Shown piece by piece: positions 10,301 through 23,300 of a stretch of 44,583 nucleotides of DNA. The notes beneath the pieces were generated by a model that had not been told where the DNA came from, did not search any database, and worked only from the letters and a program-made list of their open reading frames with translations. The stretch is from positions 2,456,501-2,501,083 of the forward strand of contig NW_019091364.1 of the NCBI RefSeq assembly GCF_001949145.1, given 5' to 3'. The DNA comes from Acanthaster planci. Lineage: Eukaryota; Echinodermata; Asteroidea; Valvatida; Acanthasteridae. A program made the position numbers and the translations under genes. The stretch's first letter is position 1. Every line of letters starts with the position of its first letter.

Positions 10301-11163
10301 TTGCCTCAGAGCTGACGTGTGGATGAGATATCGTCTTACACCAATGCCAAACAGTTTCAAGCTCCGAAATACACATTTCGAAGTGAAAAAAGACAGATAA
10401 TAACATAAGTGAGTACATCAGTTAAGTATAATTCTTACACTCACCGACTCTTCCGGATTTGATGATTTGCTGGCAGGTTCCAAAGCGGCACTCCAACCCC
10501 CGGTTGCAGTGCCCGTCGCGCCGGCACGGCTCCAGCTCGTGCCGATGAGGAATGCACTCCCCGTAATGTCTATCGCAAAAGAACCCCCGTCCGCAGGCCT
10601 TGTCGCTCTTGCAAACTTCGAGAGCCTGTTTTCGTCCCAGAAAGCAAACCAGCATGAGATTTTTGTGGTCTAGCTTTTCAAAATTTTTACCAGTTAATCT
10701 AAGTCAATATTCTGTTTTTTTTTTTTCATTTTTCCAATTTTATTTAGGTTCCAGAAGGAAGTTCGTTCTCCATTTCCGTGCTCTAAGGTTTTATGCTGAG
10801 CACACGAAATGGTATATCCAGAAAAAATCACATTTCCAGATTGTGAGTAAAACTTATTCCCTTTTTCTCATGGGCAGTTAAGTACTTCAAAATAGGCCAA
10901 CTTTTGACCTTTTGAGATCTTAGAATGTTTACAAACATTACCTCGTCCTCTGGTGTTCCATTTTCATCTCTTGTTCTCGAAGACGACGTGTCCCTGCTGT
11001 AGACGTTTCTCGGGTGATTTATGGCGGTATCGTCCTCTACTGAATCACTTGCATGGTGCCGTCCGTATGCCCAGGCCAAAAGGTACCCCTCGACGGCTGG
11101 TAATGCGGCGAGCAAGATGAGGCCCGTCAAAAACACCAGCGTACTGTGTACTGAGGAAATCAT
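7255..11163 (-). CDS. Dickkopf-family secreted protein, DKK3-like (four exons, 226 aa)
   Basis: Dickkopf proteins are secreted modulators, mostly of Wnt signalling, with two cysteine-rich domains. Exons 11163-10942, 10625-10445, 8025-7827 and 7333-7255 join in phases 0, 1 and 2 to 681 nt. Residues 1-26 form a signal peptide (hydrophobic FLTGLILLAALPAV, likely cut after VEG). Cysteine-rich domain 1 spans C79-C125 with eight cysteines. Domain 2 spans C138-C217 with the full ten-cysteine colipase-like pattern, including GMCCA and CPCMEGLTC. The linker between domains is only about 12 residues, as in DKK3, unlike the long linkers of DKK1/2/4. Domain 1 lacks two of the ten cysteines usual for the family. 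The protein is shorter than vertebrate DKK3 (about 350 aa). Exact orthology needs a tree. Confidence 0.9.
7641..7797. mobile_element. hAT-type MITE, 157 bp, with perfect 8-bp target duplication
   Basis: The ends are CAGAGTTGT and ACAACTCTG in inverted orientation. The flanks carry identical 8-bp copies of GGGATTGT (7633-7640 and 7798-7805). CAGRG ends and 8-bp duplications are typical of hAT elements. The interior consists largely of repeated GACTCGAGTC palindromes and has no coding capacity. It sits in the last Dickkopf intron. Confidence 0.85.
7827..8025 (-). CDS. Dickkopf exon 3: most of cysteine-rich domain 2
   Basis: The acceptor TTTGCCCCAG completes a glycine codon and the donor is the perfect GTAAGT (phase 2). 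Nine of the ten cysteines of domain 2 are here, from ARCKNDKDC to CPCMEGLTC. An earlier GTGAGG could also be read as a donor but breaks the frame into exon 4. Confidence 0.92.
8026..10444. other. Dickkopf intron 2 (2.4 kb), no further exon recognised
   Basis: It holds a perfect hairpin at 8299-8318, an A/G-rich and C-rich inverted pair around 9184-9217, and homopolymer tracts. Cysteine-containing frames at 9257-9580 do not match any family pattern and lack flanking splice signals. Confidence 0.5.
10445..10625 (-). CDS. Dickkopf exon 2: cysteine-rich domain 1
   Basis: The acceptor is AAAACAG and the donor GTGAGT. It encodes ALEVCKSDKACGRGFFC and then GECIPHRHELEPC, GHCNRGLEC and RFGTC. Eight cysteines are present. 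The CxxC and CC pairs typical of the family are each reduced to one cysteine. Confidence 0.92.
10942..11163 (-). CDS. Dickkopf exon 1: signal peptide and acidic linker
   Basis: It has 74 codons from MISSVHSTLVFLTGL to GTPEDE, ending phase 0 at donor GTAATG. An NGT N-glycosylation sequon lies near the end. The region after the signal peptide is polar and probably disordered. Confidence 0.88.
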
Positions 11164-14100
11164 CTTGCTGGTGATAAAAATATCGGATTGCAGATTTGTT
11201 TGAAAGTTAAATAACCCAACTGATTGTTTTAAAAAATATTTTCGAGAAATGCCGCAACTGCAGCCGAAAAGTTGACTTATGACTTAAAGCGATGCTGCTT
11301 GGTCCAAGCTCTTCGTCGAAGTGATCTCTGATAGCCTATCCACCCAGGTTTAACTGACTCGTGTCCATAAACCAAATTCCCTGGACTCGTAATGATAATA
11401 AGAAATCAATTGGTGAAACAAACAACCGGAGCGACCTGATTGAATTCATTTTGACTGGCGTGAGACTTTTTTCAGGGGTCCAGACTCCCAGCTCACGCGC
11501 GCAGAAAAACAACCAACTGAAGGTGATCAGCCCCAGCCGTAGGGAGGCTGAGAGAGACCCGGGAGCCGTCAATCAACCGTCGCGAGACGCTCGTTAGCGG
11601 TATTGTCAACAGCGATGAATTGAGCGAGGCGGAGTAGTCCGATGAGCCGGCTTTGTGCGGTTTTGGCTCCGTCAGTCCCACTGAATCCAGCCCCCTGACA
11701 GGCAAACAATGAAAGAAACCTCACTAAGTAAGCTGTCAGGATTGCACTCAGGCATGTCCAGATTTTTCTCGACTTTCATGGTCTTGCCATCTTGCTACAT
11801 TCCTACAAATCGTATGACATTCTTTGACCTTTAATAGTTACACCATTTAAGTGTGCACTCACGCCTTTTGGCATAGTTTCTCGCTCCGTTTAATTCTGTT
11901 TATGTAGCCAGTGGGCTGTTTCATTTTATCGGTTACTGGAACACATTCAACATGACATTAACTTAAGCGTTAAAAACTCGGGCTTTAACCAAAGTGCTCA
12001 GGTGTTGTTTATTAGAAAAGTAAAAAAGCACTCAAGCGCTTGCTGTCACTCCTGTATAGTCTTCAAATGAAAAAACTTTGAAAAATGTGAACTCGAACAT
12101 TCGATACTTATTTGGTGTGGTAATGTTTCATCCACTGTTTATATTTCTGCCAAACTTTGTGTAAAGTTTTCAACAATGGGATCATGCTGGTGAAATTGAA
12201 AACTGGCAAAGTTGGTTTTGTCCTTGGTAACACTGGCATGTTTACATGTAATGGCCCCAGGCAATGTCCAACACCCTTTTTTATGTGTGACAGTAGTACA
12301 GATTTTGAGTCTTGAATTGCCGCAGACCTAAGCACCAATGCACTGTTACCACGCAGGTCGAAACATTGAGAAGACGTTCTTTTCGTTTCGCTGTACATGT
12401 ATCGGATTTTACGATGTTTTATGTTGCTGATACTAGCAAGACCTATACAGTGCCTAAAATCGTATGCAGTTTTCCTTCTCAAAAGACGCAGAATATTCCC
12501 AGAAGTGAAGGTACTTAAAAACTACTGGGAAATAACCCTCGATCTCCAAAAAGTTAATTACACTCTGACTCAGGAATCCAGTTGAATATACTCATCTCAA
12601 AGCAAAGTAGTCGCAACAGTACAGGGCAAGTGCAAAGTTGATCAACCTGTAATTAATGTGCTAAATTTAGCGCATTTTATAAACTGATAGTGTCGACTAA
12701 ACCAGCAGAATGGGAAGGGGGTGTATTCGAGTTGGTCCAGGTTCGTTTGGGCGAGCGCCACTATTCAGCCCAGCCTAGCCTTGCATGCACTGTAGGCGCG
12801 GATCTGCCTCTGGATGGACCTTCTGTGTATGTTTTAGGCTTATAGCTACACCATGATAGAACTTCCGGATTCCTGCTGACTGCTGGAATTTTCGTCCAAG
12901 TTAATTACCGTAATCCGTTATCAACACCTCTTATCCAGTCAATAAAATTACTGGGGACAGTGTATATGGACAACCCAATTTAAGTCGGTCCTCAATCCGT
13001 TCACAATCAACGTTCCAGTGATAACTGCTCGTGGCGTGCATCCCCGGTTTCTGGCGCCGTGCTCGCTTGTTGCGGCTGGGCCGCCGAGGCTGTCCAGCCA
13101 GGCGGGGCGCATCGTACCACTGACGGTGCAAGCTGTGCGGTGCAGGCTGCGCTAGCGCAAACATTGCGGTGTGAGGCTCAGGCTGCCGAAATAAGGAGTG
13201 GCCATTAACCAATTCAGTTCATGTGATAAATTTCTGTTAGGGACTTGTTCAAATCCTAAACAGGCGCATTTTGTCAGTAAGGAGAGTCACCAAAGAGCGA
13301 AAATATAACAGAGAAATGATCTCCAAAAACTTGTGTAAACGCAAAAACTGCCTCAAACTGCTTAGTCGCCGACGCATAGCGCGTGGGGCGGGTGCCCCCT
13401 AGAGACATGTTTGTATTTTTTTTTACATTATTTTATTCTTTCAATTGAAAGCACCAAATTTTCAAAAGGCTATGCTTTCACATTTCTTGGGAGGTTCCTT
13501 TTATGGATGAAAAAAAAATTACCCCAGTTTGTAGAAAAAAATCCCACTTCGCCTCCTGACTCAAAGCCTAGCTAGATACGCCACAGTGCTTAGCTAGGTT
13601 AAGCAATCCCTATTGTCGGTATGCAGTTCACAGGAGTTCTTGTGTTTTACTTGTCTGAAGTTTGCTTTTTGTTTCTTGGGTTTGTGTCCATATGCTCACT
13701 GTTACCTAGTCATTTCTGATTCTGCTAGGATTGAAAGGTCAAGCTCGTTCTCCATATTTGTTCTTCAGTCTTGGTTGTTGGAGAAAACTCGTCGAGCATT
13801 GGTTCCGCTCAAAGCCAAAAAAATCTGGTCGGCTTCGTTGATGGTTTATGGACTCAAATAAAAGTAAAAGGAAACTCATTTCCAGAAAATTGATTATCAT
13901 TCTTCAAATGAGCATCCCAAAATAAAATGTTGCGCAAACCACAATATTAATCTGACATTATTTGGGTATTGGCCAAAGAGGGCGCTATTTGTAAGCGTCG
14001 TGCGTGTTTGTTTTTAGATTGGTTCCTTAGCGAGATATCCTCAATGCTTGCCTGTTCTGAGAACACTTGAGTCTAAGAATCAGACGGTAGAAAGTTGTGG

Positions 14101-14317
14101 TGAAATTTGTATCCAAATTTTGTGTACGTGCGAAAGGAAGGTTGCATTTATATTTGATTTCTACTCATACACCGTGGACATATAACAGCGGTAAGTAATT
14201 TTACGTGAATAAAAACTACTCCAGCGTGTACAAGGTTCCAATTTTTCATGGAAATCATCAGAATTTCGTACTTATTTCTTACAACATGTCACTGACAATC
14301 AGTCTTTTAATATTCAG
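11164..14317. other. Head-to-head spacer between the Dickkopf gene and MMADHC
   Basis: Both promoters should lie here. GC-rich patches at 11440-11700 (upstream of Dickkopf) and 12990-13190 are candidate promoter or CpG-rich regions. An insulator-like GCCAAAGAGGGCGCTA lies at 13972-13987, about 330 bp before the first MMADHC exon. No coding exon is recognised. Confidence 0.4.
13972..13987 (+). promoter_or_regulatory. CTCF-like element GCCAAAGAGGGCGCTA
   Basis: It resembles the 3' core of the conserved bilaterian CTCF motif (AGRKGGCGCTA). The same 14-base core lies on the minus strand at 5325-5338. The upstream half of the motif fits poorly, so binding is uncertain. Confidence 0.35.
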
Positions 14318-14395
14318 ACGCCCGAGATCGAGATTGACAAGTTAACCCTTTGCCCGCCGCCAGTACCACACAGGCCGATGAACAGCATGGCCAAA
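14318..14395 (+). CDS. MMADHC: MMADHC first coding exon: 5' UTR, start codon and three codons
   Basis: TATTCAG precedes 14318 and could be an acceptor from an upstream non-coding exon. The coding part is MAK (ATG 14387) before the perfect donor GTAAGT. The assignment rests on phase (0) and on the human protein starting MAN before the RLVSYLPG leader. Confidence 0.7.
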
Positions 14396-17300
14396 GTAAG
14401 TGCTTTTATGTAAAACTAAAATGCAAAAAATGTGTTTTTTTTTGACAGGAGACAGCTATAGAATATCATGAATACAGGGCCACTCGGTTTGAACTTACAC
14501 AACAAATATAGGCCCCTAACCTTTTTTAACATTTGGACATGGTCCGGCATTTCCCAGTTGAAGGGGAAATTTCTCTTTTCTTCCCATATGTGAGTAAACC
14601 ATATTATCAGATTATCATTATTGGAATCTCCAATTCTCACTCAATCCATAGACAAGTGCATTAGACATTTTAAGGACAGTTTAGAGGTGAATTTTGACTC
14701 GGGGGTAAGAGCTATTTTGAGTGGAATGAATTAATCCAAGCAAAAGTCTGTGAAAGGTACATGTACTTGAACCCAACTATCGCCCGACCATCATGACCAT
14801 GTCCAAATGTTAAAAAAGGCCAAGTCACTCAGACTAGTTTGGATGTGGATTTTTTTACCATCTCCATTCATTTTGTGTTGCTTCATTCATGTCGTTCTCG
14901 AAAAGAACTCTTTCAACATCTTTGCATGCCTGTAGCCACGCCTTTACATTCCATATATAAGGCCAACGAGGTCATAAAATGGCCAAATAAAACAACTTTT
15001 TGATTGGATACCGCATTCCGCATACTGTACTAATCGACTCGAAGGCAAATTGATGGAAACTGCACTACCTTGCTGATCCGTTGTGGGAACACGTACACTC
15101 AGGCAGTGTTTTCGCATGTACATGTACGTGTTTAGTCTAGCCGTGCGTGGTGCATACCCAGAGCAGTGCGTATGCATACATGTACATGTATGGGTCAATA
15201 AATTGCAGTTGCAACAGAATTTGAAGTTCTATTCTCTCTTCAATTTAAATCGTTATTCACTGTCCAGAGCCTTTGAAATGAGTTCAACCTTTAAGCGCAG
15301 TGTGAGTGTGATAAATTTTTAGGAAAATCCCTTGTCAAATTTGTGGAGAAATTTGCTAATGAAAGATGATGAAAAGCCCTCGTCACTTTTCCAGAAGTGG
15401 CTGACAAGAACCTTAAGATCAACTTTCATCGGCCTAATAACATCAAGGATGTTACATATTTATTAATCTGGACCTTATTAGTGTTGGGTGCAATTGGTCG
15501 ATATTCCTGCTTGCTCGGCTCTTGTTCGCTCGGTCAATATCATGTCATGCTTTGTCAATTCCGCCATCGGCCAATCTCCTGTTGTTTGTAATAAGACAGT
15601 TGTGAAAGATCTTCTCAAAAGGAGAGTAAAGTTTAACGATGACTTAAGATTTGAAGATCAGTGACTGGCAACAGTTTTCAGCACATATCTCTCTTCTGCT
15701 TCCTGTAGTTGTTGAGCCGCACTCGTCTCGTTAGCTACCTGCCGGGTCTGAAGTCCCTCCAGCAGCGAGCAGCCCTCGTCTGCACCCCCAGGGCGGGCTT
15801 CTCTTGCAGCAGTGCCGAAAGCGAACAAAACACTGAAGGTCTGTAGTCCTCGAGTTAATTTTGTGTTTCTTCATTAAGTACCAGCCGGGGTAGCCCCTGG
15901 TCAATTTTGGCAGAAATCCACTGGTGGCTTGACCAACAGCTTGACAGTCACTCAAACTTGCCTCTTGAAGCTGCATTGGCATACAGGAATAATAGAGGTA
16001 AAAGCATTAAGGCAGAGTCAGAGGGCAAGGGCTCTGTATCACTAGGATAGACTCAGGTAAATCTTGTGTGCATTCTGAATTAACTAAATTAATATAACTA
16101 AGAACAGCCTCCAAGGCACCAGTAGTCCATGTACATAACCTCTATTTGCTTACTGAAAGAATTTTATATCCGGGAGAACACAGATTTTTCCCTGTATTGA
16201 CCTATTAGCTGTCTGACAGAAATAACATGCCCTAAAAAGTCAAATTTGAGAAGTGAAAATATCGAGGGAATTCACTTTAGAAAAACACTTATTTTTCAGA
16301 CCGGTCTCATAGGGTTTATGCGTAGGGTGTCAAGTGGAACTCTTTCATCTGTGCACATGTGTCAGTCCAAGGCCAACAGCACCTGGCACCAGTTCCATGG
16401 ATACGCGGAGCTGAACATGTTCCTTGAAGACTTTTCCACTGAAAGCAAAATGAGTGGTGAACCAAGAAGTACAGTGTGCTCGCACGTGCTCCATCTGTTG
16501 TTCCCATATGCTGTGCATGAGTAGACGTGCCCTCCATCATGGCTCACCATGCAAGCCCTCTATATGGCATACATGTATAGCAATTTTTTTGTTGCCCTGT
16601 ATTTACTTCTTTGCTTGAGAAATTTCTGGGCTCACCAGCTGTCTGTCCCATTCCCCACATGGTCAACGTCCTTTTCCCACATATGAGGGGGATGGATGGA
16701 ATGGTGCGTACAACCATACCTTATTCAAATTCGTGATTGAGGACCAAATTAAACAAATACGTCATGGCTTATTTCCAATGGATAGCCCCGGTTAGATCTC
16801 TTGGTTTTAGAGGTGATAGACTCGTTTCCTTAGCTTTGCCTTGTGAACTAATTTGTTACCCTCCGATGGACCTGTGCACTGATGACGCCACACTTTATTT
16901 ATGTGCGTGCTCTCCTATGGTGCCTAGTGAGACTTGAACCAAGTTGGACTTGCGTTTGCTCTTCCCCAGCCAGCCATCCCTTCACTGTACACAGTTGTGC
17001 TCGGCCGCTCGCATAACTTCCCATAAGGCGCCCTCATTTGATAGTCTTTCCGCGATATCCGGCATCAACGTCTATTGTACGAGTGTCACACGTCACCGGT
17101 TAGTAAGTCTGACTTGACGGATAAGCCAATCAGACCCCCTGTCGGTGATGTGTAGTTATTCATAATTGCACGTGAATGACATGAATTTGCATAATGTATA
17201 TGGAATTTCCACCAATCAAAGAAGTCAGACTTGGAATTTCTACCAATCAAAGTAGTCAGACTCGTAGACTCATTCATTATAACGGAGGTGTGAACATTGT

Positions 17301-20300
17301 AACAGTCCAGCAATTTGATTGGCTGCTATAAGCTGATTCGCTGTGTACAAACGGTTGGCAGATTCGTCAAGTTGGGATTTCGCAACTCACAGTAATATGT
17401 AGACACAAGAGGGCGGGAAGCAAGTAACGCCGTGCAGCCTCCATATCCAAAGCATAAATTCAAGACATCACGGAGGATCCCGACTTGAGGTCACTTCAAT
17501 TCACACATAGGCAGTCACTGCTGAGCTACCTATCTAGAGATCAGTAATTAGTACCCAGCCCTACATCTTGGAGAGCTAACATCAACCCTTTACCCTCAAG
17601 CCATGTTTGTACACTGACTGATGTCGTTGTCAAGGGGTGCTAAATTTCTTTTCCAGTCAGAAGAATGAAGGTGCAGGAAAGTCATTTTTTCCTCAGAGCA
17701 GTACTTTTTGCTTTCGTTTCACTTCTCCTGAATCTGTACAAAGTCTTTTCAAATTTGCAATTCCTTTTCTGAACGGGAGAATTTGAGACCATGGTGGCAG
17801 CAGACGTACTGATCCTTTGTCACAGTATTATTGCACATGCTCAGAACTGTGTACTGGTATGCGTTCTCAGAACAATGCGTGCATGCTCAGAACTGGTAAA
17901 ATGGGCCGGCATGGTTGCGACCCCCGTGCGTCTCAAAGTCTCCCATTCCCAGTTGCATGCCTGAAAATGAGTAAGCATCAATTGAATTTTTGATTTTCAG
18001 ATGTGCAGTGCATAGCGCGTTCGTCGGGAATTTCCGACGCCGACCTTGGCCCCGTGGGCCCGCCCAATCCTCAGTTCCCGCTGCCTGGCAACACGGGATT
18101 CGCATCTCAGGCTGGCGCTCACAGCGCCTCGTTCGTTCCGGTTGCCCGCAGAGTGGTGCCCGACATCCTCACCCGAGCGCTGCCGCAGGACCGACACGCC
18201 GGCGTTCTGGCCCAGTTTGTGAATACAGCGTCAGAGGTGGGTTTCCCTTTAACGTTTTGTGCGGGCTTTGGAAACTAGCTTGTTATTAAAAATTTTTATT
18301 TGTGGGGTTTGGCAGTATTTCAAAAATTTTTGCTTTTGCTTTTTTTTTTCGAAAATTCAACATTTTGAGCTATTAAAAAACAAGATTTTTTTTTTCTGTC
18401 CGTTTGACTGTTTTATTACTATGCAGGAACATGATCTCCCGGATGAAACCAAAGACAAGGAATCCTTCAAGGACCACCCTCAGGCCCTGGAGTGCATCGC
18501 CCAAGACTGCCCAGAGAACCTCAGAAAAGGTAGGCGACACCCTCTGGCACATGGCTCCTCCTTTGTTGAAATTGAATTCAGAATTCCCAGAGAATGTCTC
18601 AAATCTTGCAAAGCTTAATAATAACAGCCTCTGGAAAAATACTACTTGTTCCAAAGCAAAACCCATTGTTCCTTCTTTTAATAGCAAAATGCTTGTTCCA
18701 AAACTGGAACAGTCGAGTACATGTGTGCATGCTCACTAAGGAATGTTGTGTTACTGTTATTTTACCTTGAGCATGATATGCTTTTGGAGGATCTGGTTAC
18801 CCAGATTAGTGGCTTGCATAATTTGTTTAACTTGGAGGATTGAGGACCGTTAGTGTTACTGTGGAGTATCTTAGTGTCCTGGGCTTGACGGAACTTATCG
18901 GGGGCTCGAGCCCACTCTGTGGAGTTGTGATGCATGTGTCTGTAGGCATTTAATCACATTTAAAGTTGCTAGTTACATTTCCTTCACTACATCCCGTGTC
19001 CAGTTCAGTCTCGTAATAACAGAACATTTCATAAATGTACCACAAATGCGAACTTTGAATTTTTTTGAAAAAGCATGATCTCGTTTTGATCTGAGCAGAG
19101 TAGAAATGGCAGAACTGATTACCCCTCCAAATCCCTACTTTTTGTGGGTGCAGATTTTCTGGGCTTGTTCCCCGGGGTGCGTCTGGAGAGTTCGGCGAAG
19201 CTGACCGTAGTGACCCTCTGCCAACGGACCAAGAACAACATGACCGGCTGGAGCAACGAGGTGGAGGAGGAGCGAAACGAACTCATGGAAAACGTAAGCC
19301 CCCCGTGCCCGAGCTGACTTGGCTGCGGCTTCCAATTACGCGCGTCTCAATGGGTAGCGACGCAGCCACTGTCCTGGACCCGCGTGTAAATGAAAGCCGC
19401 AGCCAAGTCATTCGGACGTAGCCAACAACTGCGAATGATACGGTTTTTGTCTGGATGGTTGGCAGAACACGGCCAAATGAAAAGTAGTTGAGTTTTTGGT
19501 CACCCGATCTCACCTCGACAAATCACAGGGAACGCCCGTCCGCTCTGTGCAGGAGCATGAGATGGTCTGTTTTTACGTAGCGATGTCGTCCTTGAGGTGG
19601 GAACGCACTGCTAGCGTGCAGGGGTTTATTTGTGCCTGGCGGGGAACGCATTCAAAATTGAAAACTTAAGTTGCCAACCCAAGAGCCAAATTTGTTCGTA
19701 GAGAGATTGTGCCGCATTTTCCGTAAACTTGTTGTGTTCAGGGTTGTTCATGACTGCGTCGCGTTTGTGTCTGGCATCCCATCCGTGGGGTGGGCGATAG
19801 ACATATTATTCTCAGTCGTTTCATGCCCAGGAAACTGGAGATAAACACCGACCGGTGAGCAAAATGAGCCAGTTCGGTATTTAAAAAAAAGCAAGGTCAT
19901 TCGGGAACAGAGTCCGCATAGGGCCACGCTGATATAGGACAGTCCTCACATGTGCGTCCAAATGTCCTCAGACATGCGTCCAAATGTCCTCGGACACGAT
20001 TCATTTTGGGCATAAGCCTTTTGAATACCAAACTGGCTCATTGTCTGAAAAGAGACTTGCTATTTCTTTTGTATTTGCCCCTCTGGTCTTTCCAAACCTT
20101 TTTCAGCAGTTCAATGGACGTTATTTTTGTGCCTTCTTGTTTTTTTTGGCCCCCACATGCGTGCAGTTTTTTGAGAGTGCCAAAGAGATGTGCAGAGTGC
20201 TGTCCGAAGCGGGTTACTGGGCCGACTTCATTGATCCATCATCGGGCCAAGCCGTGAGTACACTGCTTTTCTCGTCCTCATATGTCCAGCTTTGCATTTT

Positions 20301-23300
20301 TGTGACACACGATGGCGCTACAGCGGAGATATCACTTCAGACGTAGACGGCGAACCTGAAATACAGCTCTCTCTCACTCTCTCTCGATTGAGTTTTGCCA
20401 CTGAAATAAACGATAATGACAGAGAATTTCCCTTGGTGAAAACTGAAACTTACTCCAAATTTCTGTACCCAAATTAATATGACATTGAACTTTCTGTGAT
20501 AAGGTGAATCATATCACGACATGGGAATTACCACCGCACACTTTCAAAAAGTCCTGAAACGGTCTTACGTATGGCAATGAAGCAGCAGGAACCGTATATC
20601 AGTTGTGCCATACACAATTCACAAGGGTATTTGTGCCAGGAACTTTCCGGATATGAATCCTCCAAATTTTTCAACAGTGCAGGAACTCAACAGAACTTTT
20701 TTTTGCACTTCGACTTTCAAGGCGCGTATCAAGCCTCTGAGGTATTACAGTAACAAGTCTCTTCCTTCCTCTAGTTTTTGCAAAATCTTCCAAAGCCTCT
20801 AGAATCTGTGATGTTCATGGTGAATGCTACAAAAGCTTGCCGGCACATTTTAGTTTTTGAAGGATCCATCTTTGCAGGATGGGTTTGAATTCTTCTCTTG
20901 AAACCACTTCTGGGTAATTCCAGAAATTAGGGGTCCATTTTTTTTCGTGTCCCTGTCACATCTGACATACGATTTTGTAAGTTTAGAACAAATTTTCTTC
21001 ACATTTTTTTCACATTTCCAAGAGTGATGAATTAATGCAAATTACCTGCCAAACAAAAAGTAATAGTTTGAAATCAATTCCAGTGATATTTTTATGTCAG
21101 ATAACAAAGGTCAGACGGAACAGGAACACAAAAATATCACACTTCTGGACCCCTAGTTTCTGGAATTACCCTTGTCTAAAAAAATACACCCACAAGGACA
21201 CGTTGTCATAGCCCCTTTAAAGTCCAATTAATCCAAGCTGGCCATTGGTGCTATGAAAAGCTGCAGTAAAACTGAGCAGCAAATAACGGTTGCTTTGCAA
21301 TTCAGGACCTCAACGGCACCTTCTACCCGCGTGGGATGCAAAGCCCTAATTAGAAGCACCGTCAGCGGTGGTCGTTGGCCATTGCCTGGATACCGAGCCA
21401 GATTATTGGGGCAATTGCTGTGGGGGATGTGTCTGTGTTGGAGCACAGTAAAGTGTGCGAGAGTATGACGCATGCATTTTACATGTATACGAGAAGGTGT
21501 GAAGACTCAAGGCAGGAAAAATGTCGCTGCACTTTTTTCGAGCTGCGTCTTTTGGTGGCTCTCTGGATGCCTGCACTGTCTCCCGTGTAGCATCAGAAAT
21601 GTTCCAGGGGAAAAATGTTTTGAACGTATGGAGAGTGTCGTCTTTACTCGACTTCATGAGCCATTAGTATCGGGAATAAATGTCAAAACTTTGGGCACCT
21701 GGTCAAAAACCTGATCTCTAACGAAACATTTAATGACTCCGACTCCTTTTACTATTTTTTTTCTGAAATCATAGATTTTCATTCCTTCAGCTGCTCCAAT
21801 AAATGGATTAAAATGTTACAAATAATATACATACATTTGTGTTAGATGTTCCTATAATTCTCAACAATGTACATGTTTTAACCCTAACCCCAAAGGATGT
21901 ATGTAAAATCGTATTGAAATTGGAGGATTTGGGACTGTTAGAGTTAATAGATTGTTAAGGCTATTGGTACTAGTGCATGTATGTGGCCTTAAAATATAAC
22001 CTATATTATGCTTACAGTAAGGTATAGAAAACTGACAGAACATGAATACTTGACAACAGTGTGTATTGAATAGAATCTTTTAGAGGTACAAACCATTATT
22101 TTTCATTTATCAACTTAACGAGTGCAATAAAATGTAGAGAGCAGCCTCATTCCCCCCCCCCGGCAAAATTAATATCTGAATTGATCCAGAATCATCACAA
22201 TTTTTTACAGGCATCACGTTCATCAGTGAACCATAAGTACATGTAGTCTAGCCTTTTTAGACTTCTCCCCAAAGGTTCAATTTTGAATAAAATTGTCGTA
22301 TGCGGATGCACTCAAGGCACGTAATGTCGCAAAATGTCCCCCGTGGGAGATTTTTTCTTTTCAGAGGGTGATGTACTCAAAGGATTTATAAACACTGGCA
22401 CACTGTTACAGACAATGCTGAAAGATCCAGTAAAGGCTGTTTTACGATCATGAACATAAGTGTCCATAGAGTACCGAAGTGTGGCGTCACTGTGAACCAG
22501 AAAGTGCAGTGCAAACGAATGGAGTACGCGCGCGTGTTGGTTTACGTGCTGGTTCTAGCACTAATGCCTTTTAAACACTAATTGTGCGCGTGACGTATTC
22601 ACTTTGGTACTCTATGGCTGCTCAGTATTTGGTGATGGCTGTCAAAGTTTTGGCCAGATATCCGTAATGCAGATCTTTTGACAGTGGTGATGACTTCTTT
22701 TGCGGCTGTCTTTATTGAATGTACACGTAGTTTTATAGAAATGCGGAAAATGTGAAGGACTAGGTTCGCGTATCAAATCATTTGGGATGTAGTGTTGACT
22801 GGTTTTGCCGCTACTCAAATGGAATGGGATATCTCCACAAGCAGTGGCTGCTCATGTCTAGCGCCACCAGGAATCCAGTCCTTGTCACGGCAATCCGCCG
22901 GGTGTACGGCGCGATGAGATCCACCAGGACGCTACTGATGAAGCGATTCGTGTCCAGGTTGAGGATCTGGACCCGGTTGTCGGACTCGTTGTGGACCAGG
23001 AGGTAGCCGCTGGCCGTGGCCACGACGGCACCAGGCTGGGGTAGCTTGTCCAGGGATCGCACTTCCTTTGTGTACTCGCCGGTGGGCTTGAAGATCTGGA
23101 TGCGGCAGTTCTTGGCCTCCGTCACGAAGAGGTTGTCGCTGGGATCGATGAAGATGTAGTTGGGAAAGTCAAACTCGCCGGGGCCCGACCCGTGCTTGCC
23201 GATCTGCCTCCAGAGTTTGCCCTCAGATGAGAAGACAAAGACACAGTGGGCCCCGCGATCGCTGACGTAGACCTGATTGTCAGAGTTGATGGCAATTCCG

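Larger units (their letters stand above)
15839..18000. other. MMADHC intron 2 (2.2 kb)
   Basis: There is no coding exon. It carries a dispersed repeat copy (16273-16350) also found near 37459, a 31-bp tandem duplication at 17201-17262, and two copies of a CATGCTCAGAACTG motif around 17835 and 17882. Confidence 0.5.

Noticed and set aside
12931-13212. GC-rich 93-codon minus-strand frame in the spacer
   Set aside because: No homology is recognised. A GC-rich promoter-type patch explains the open frame.
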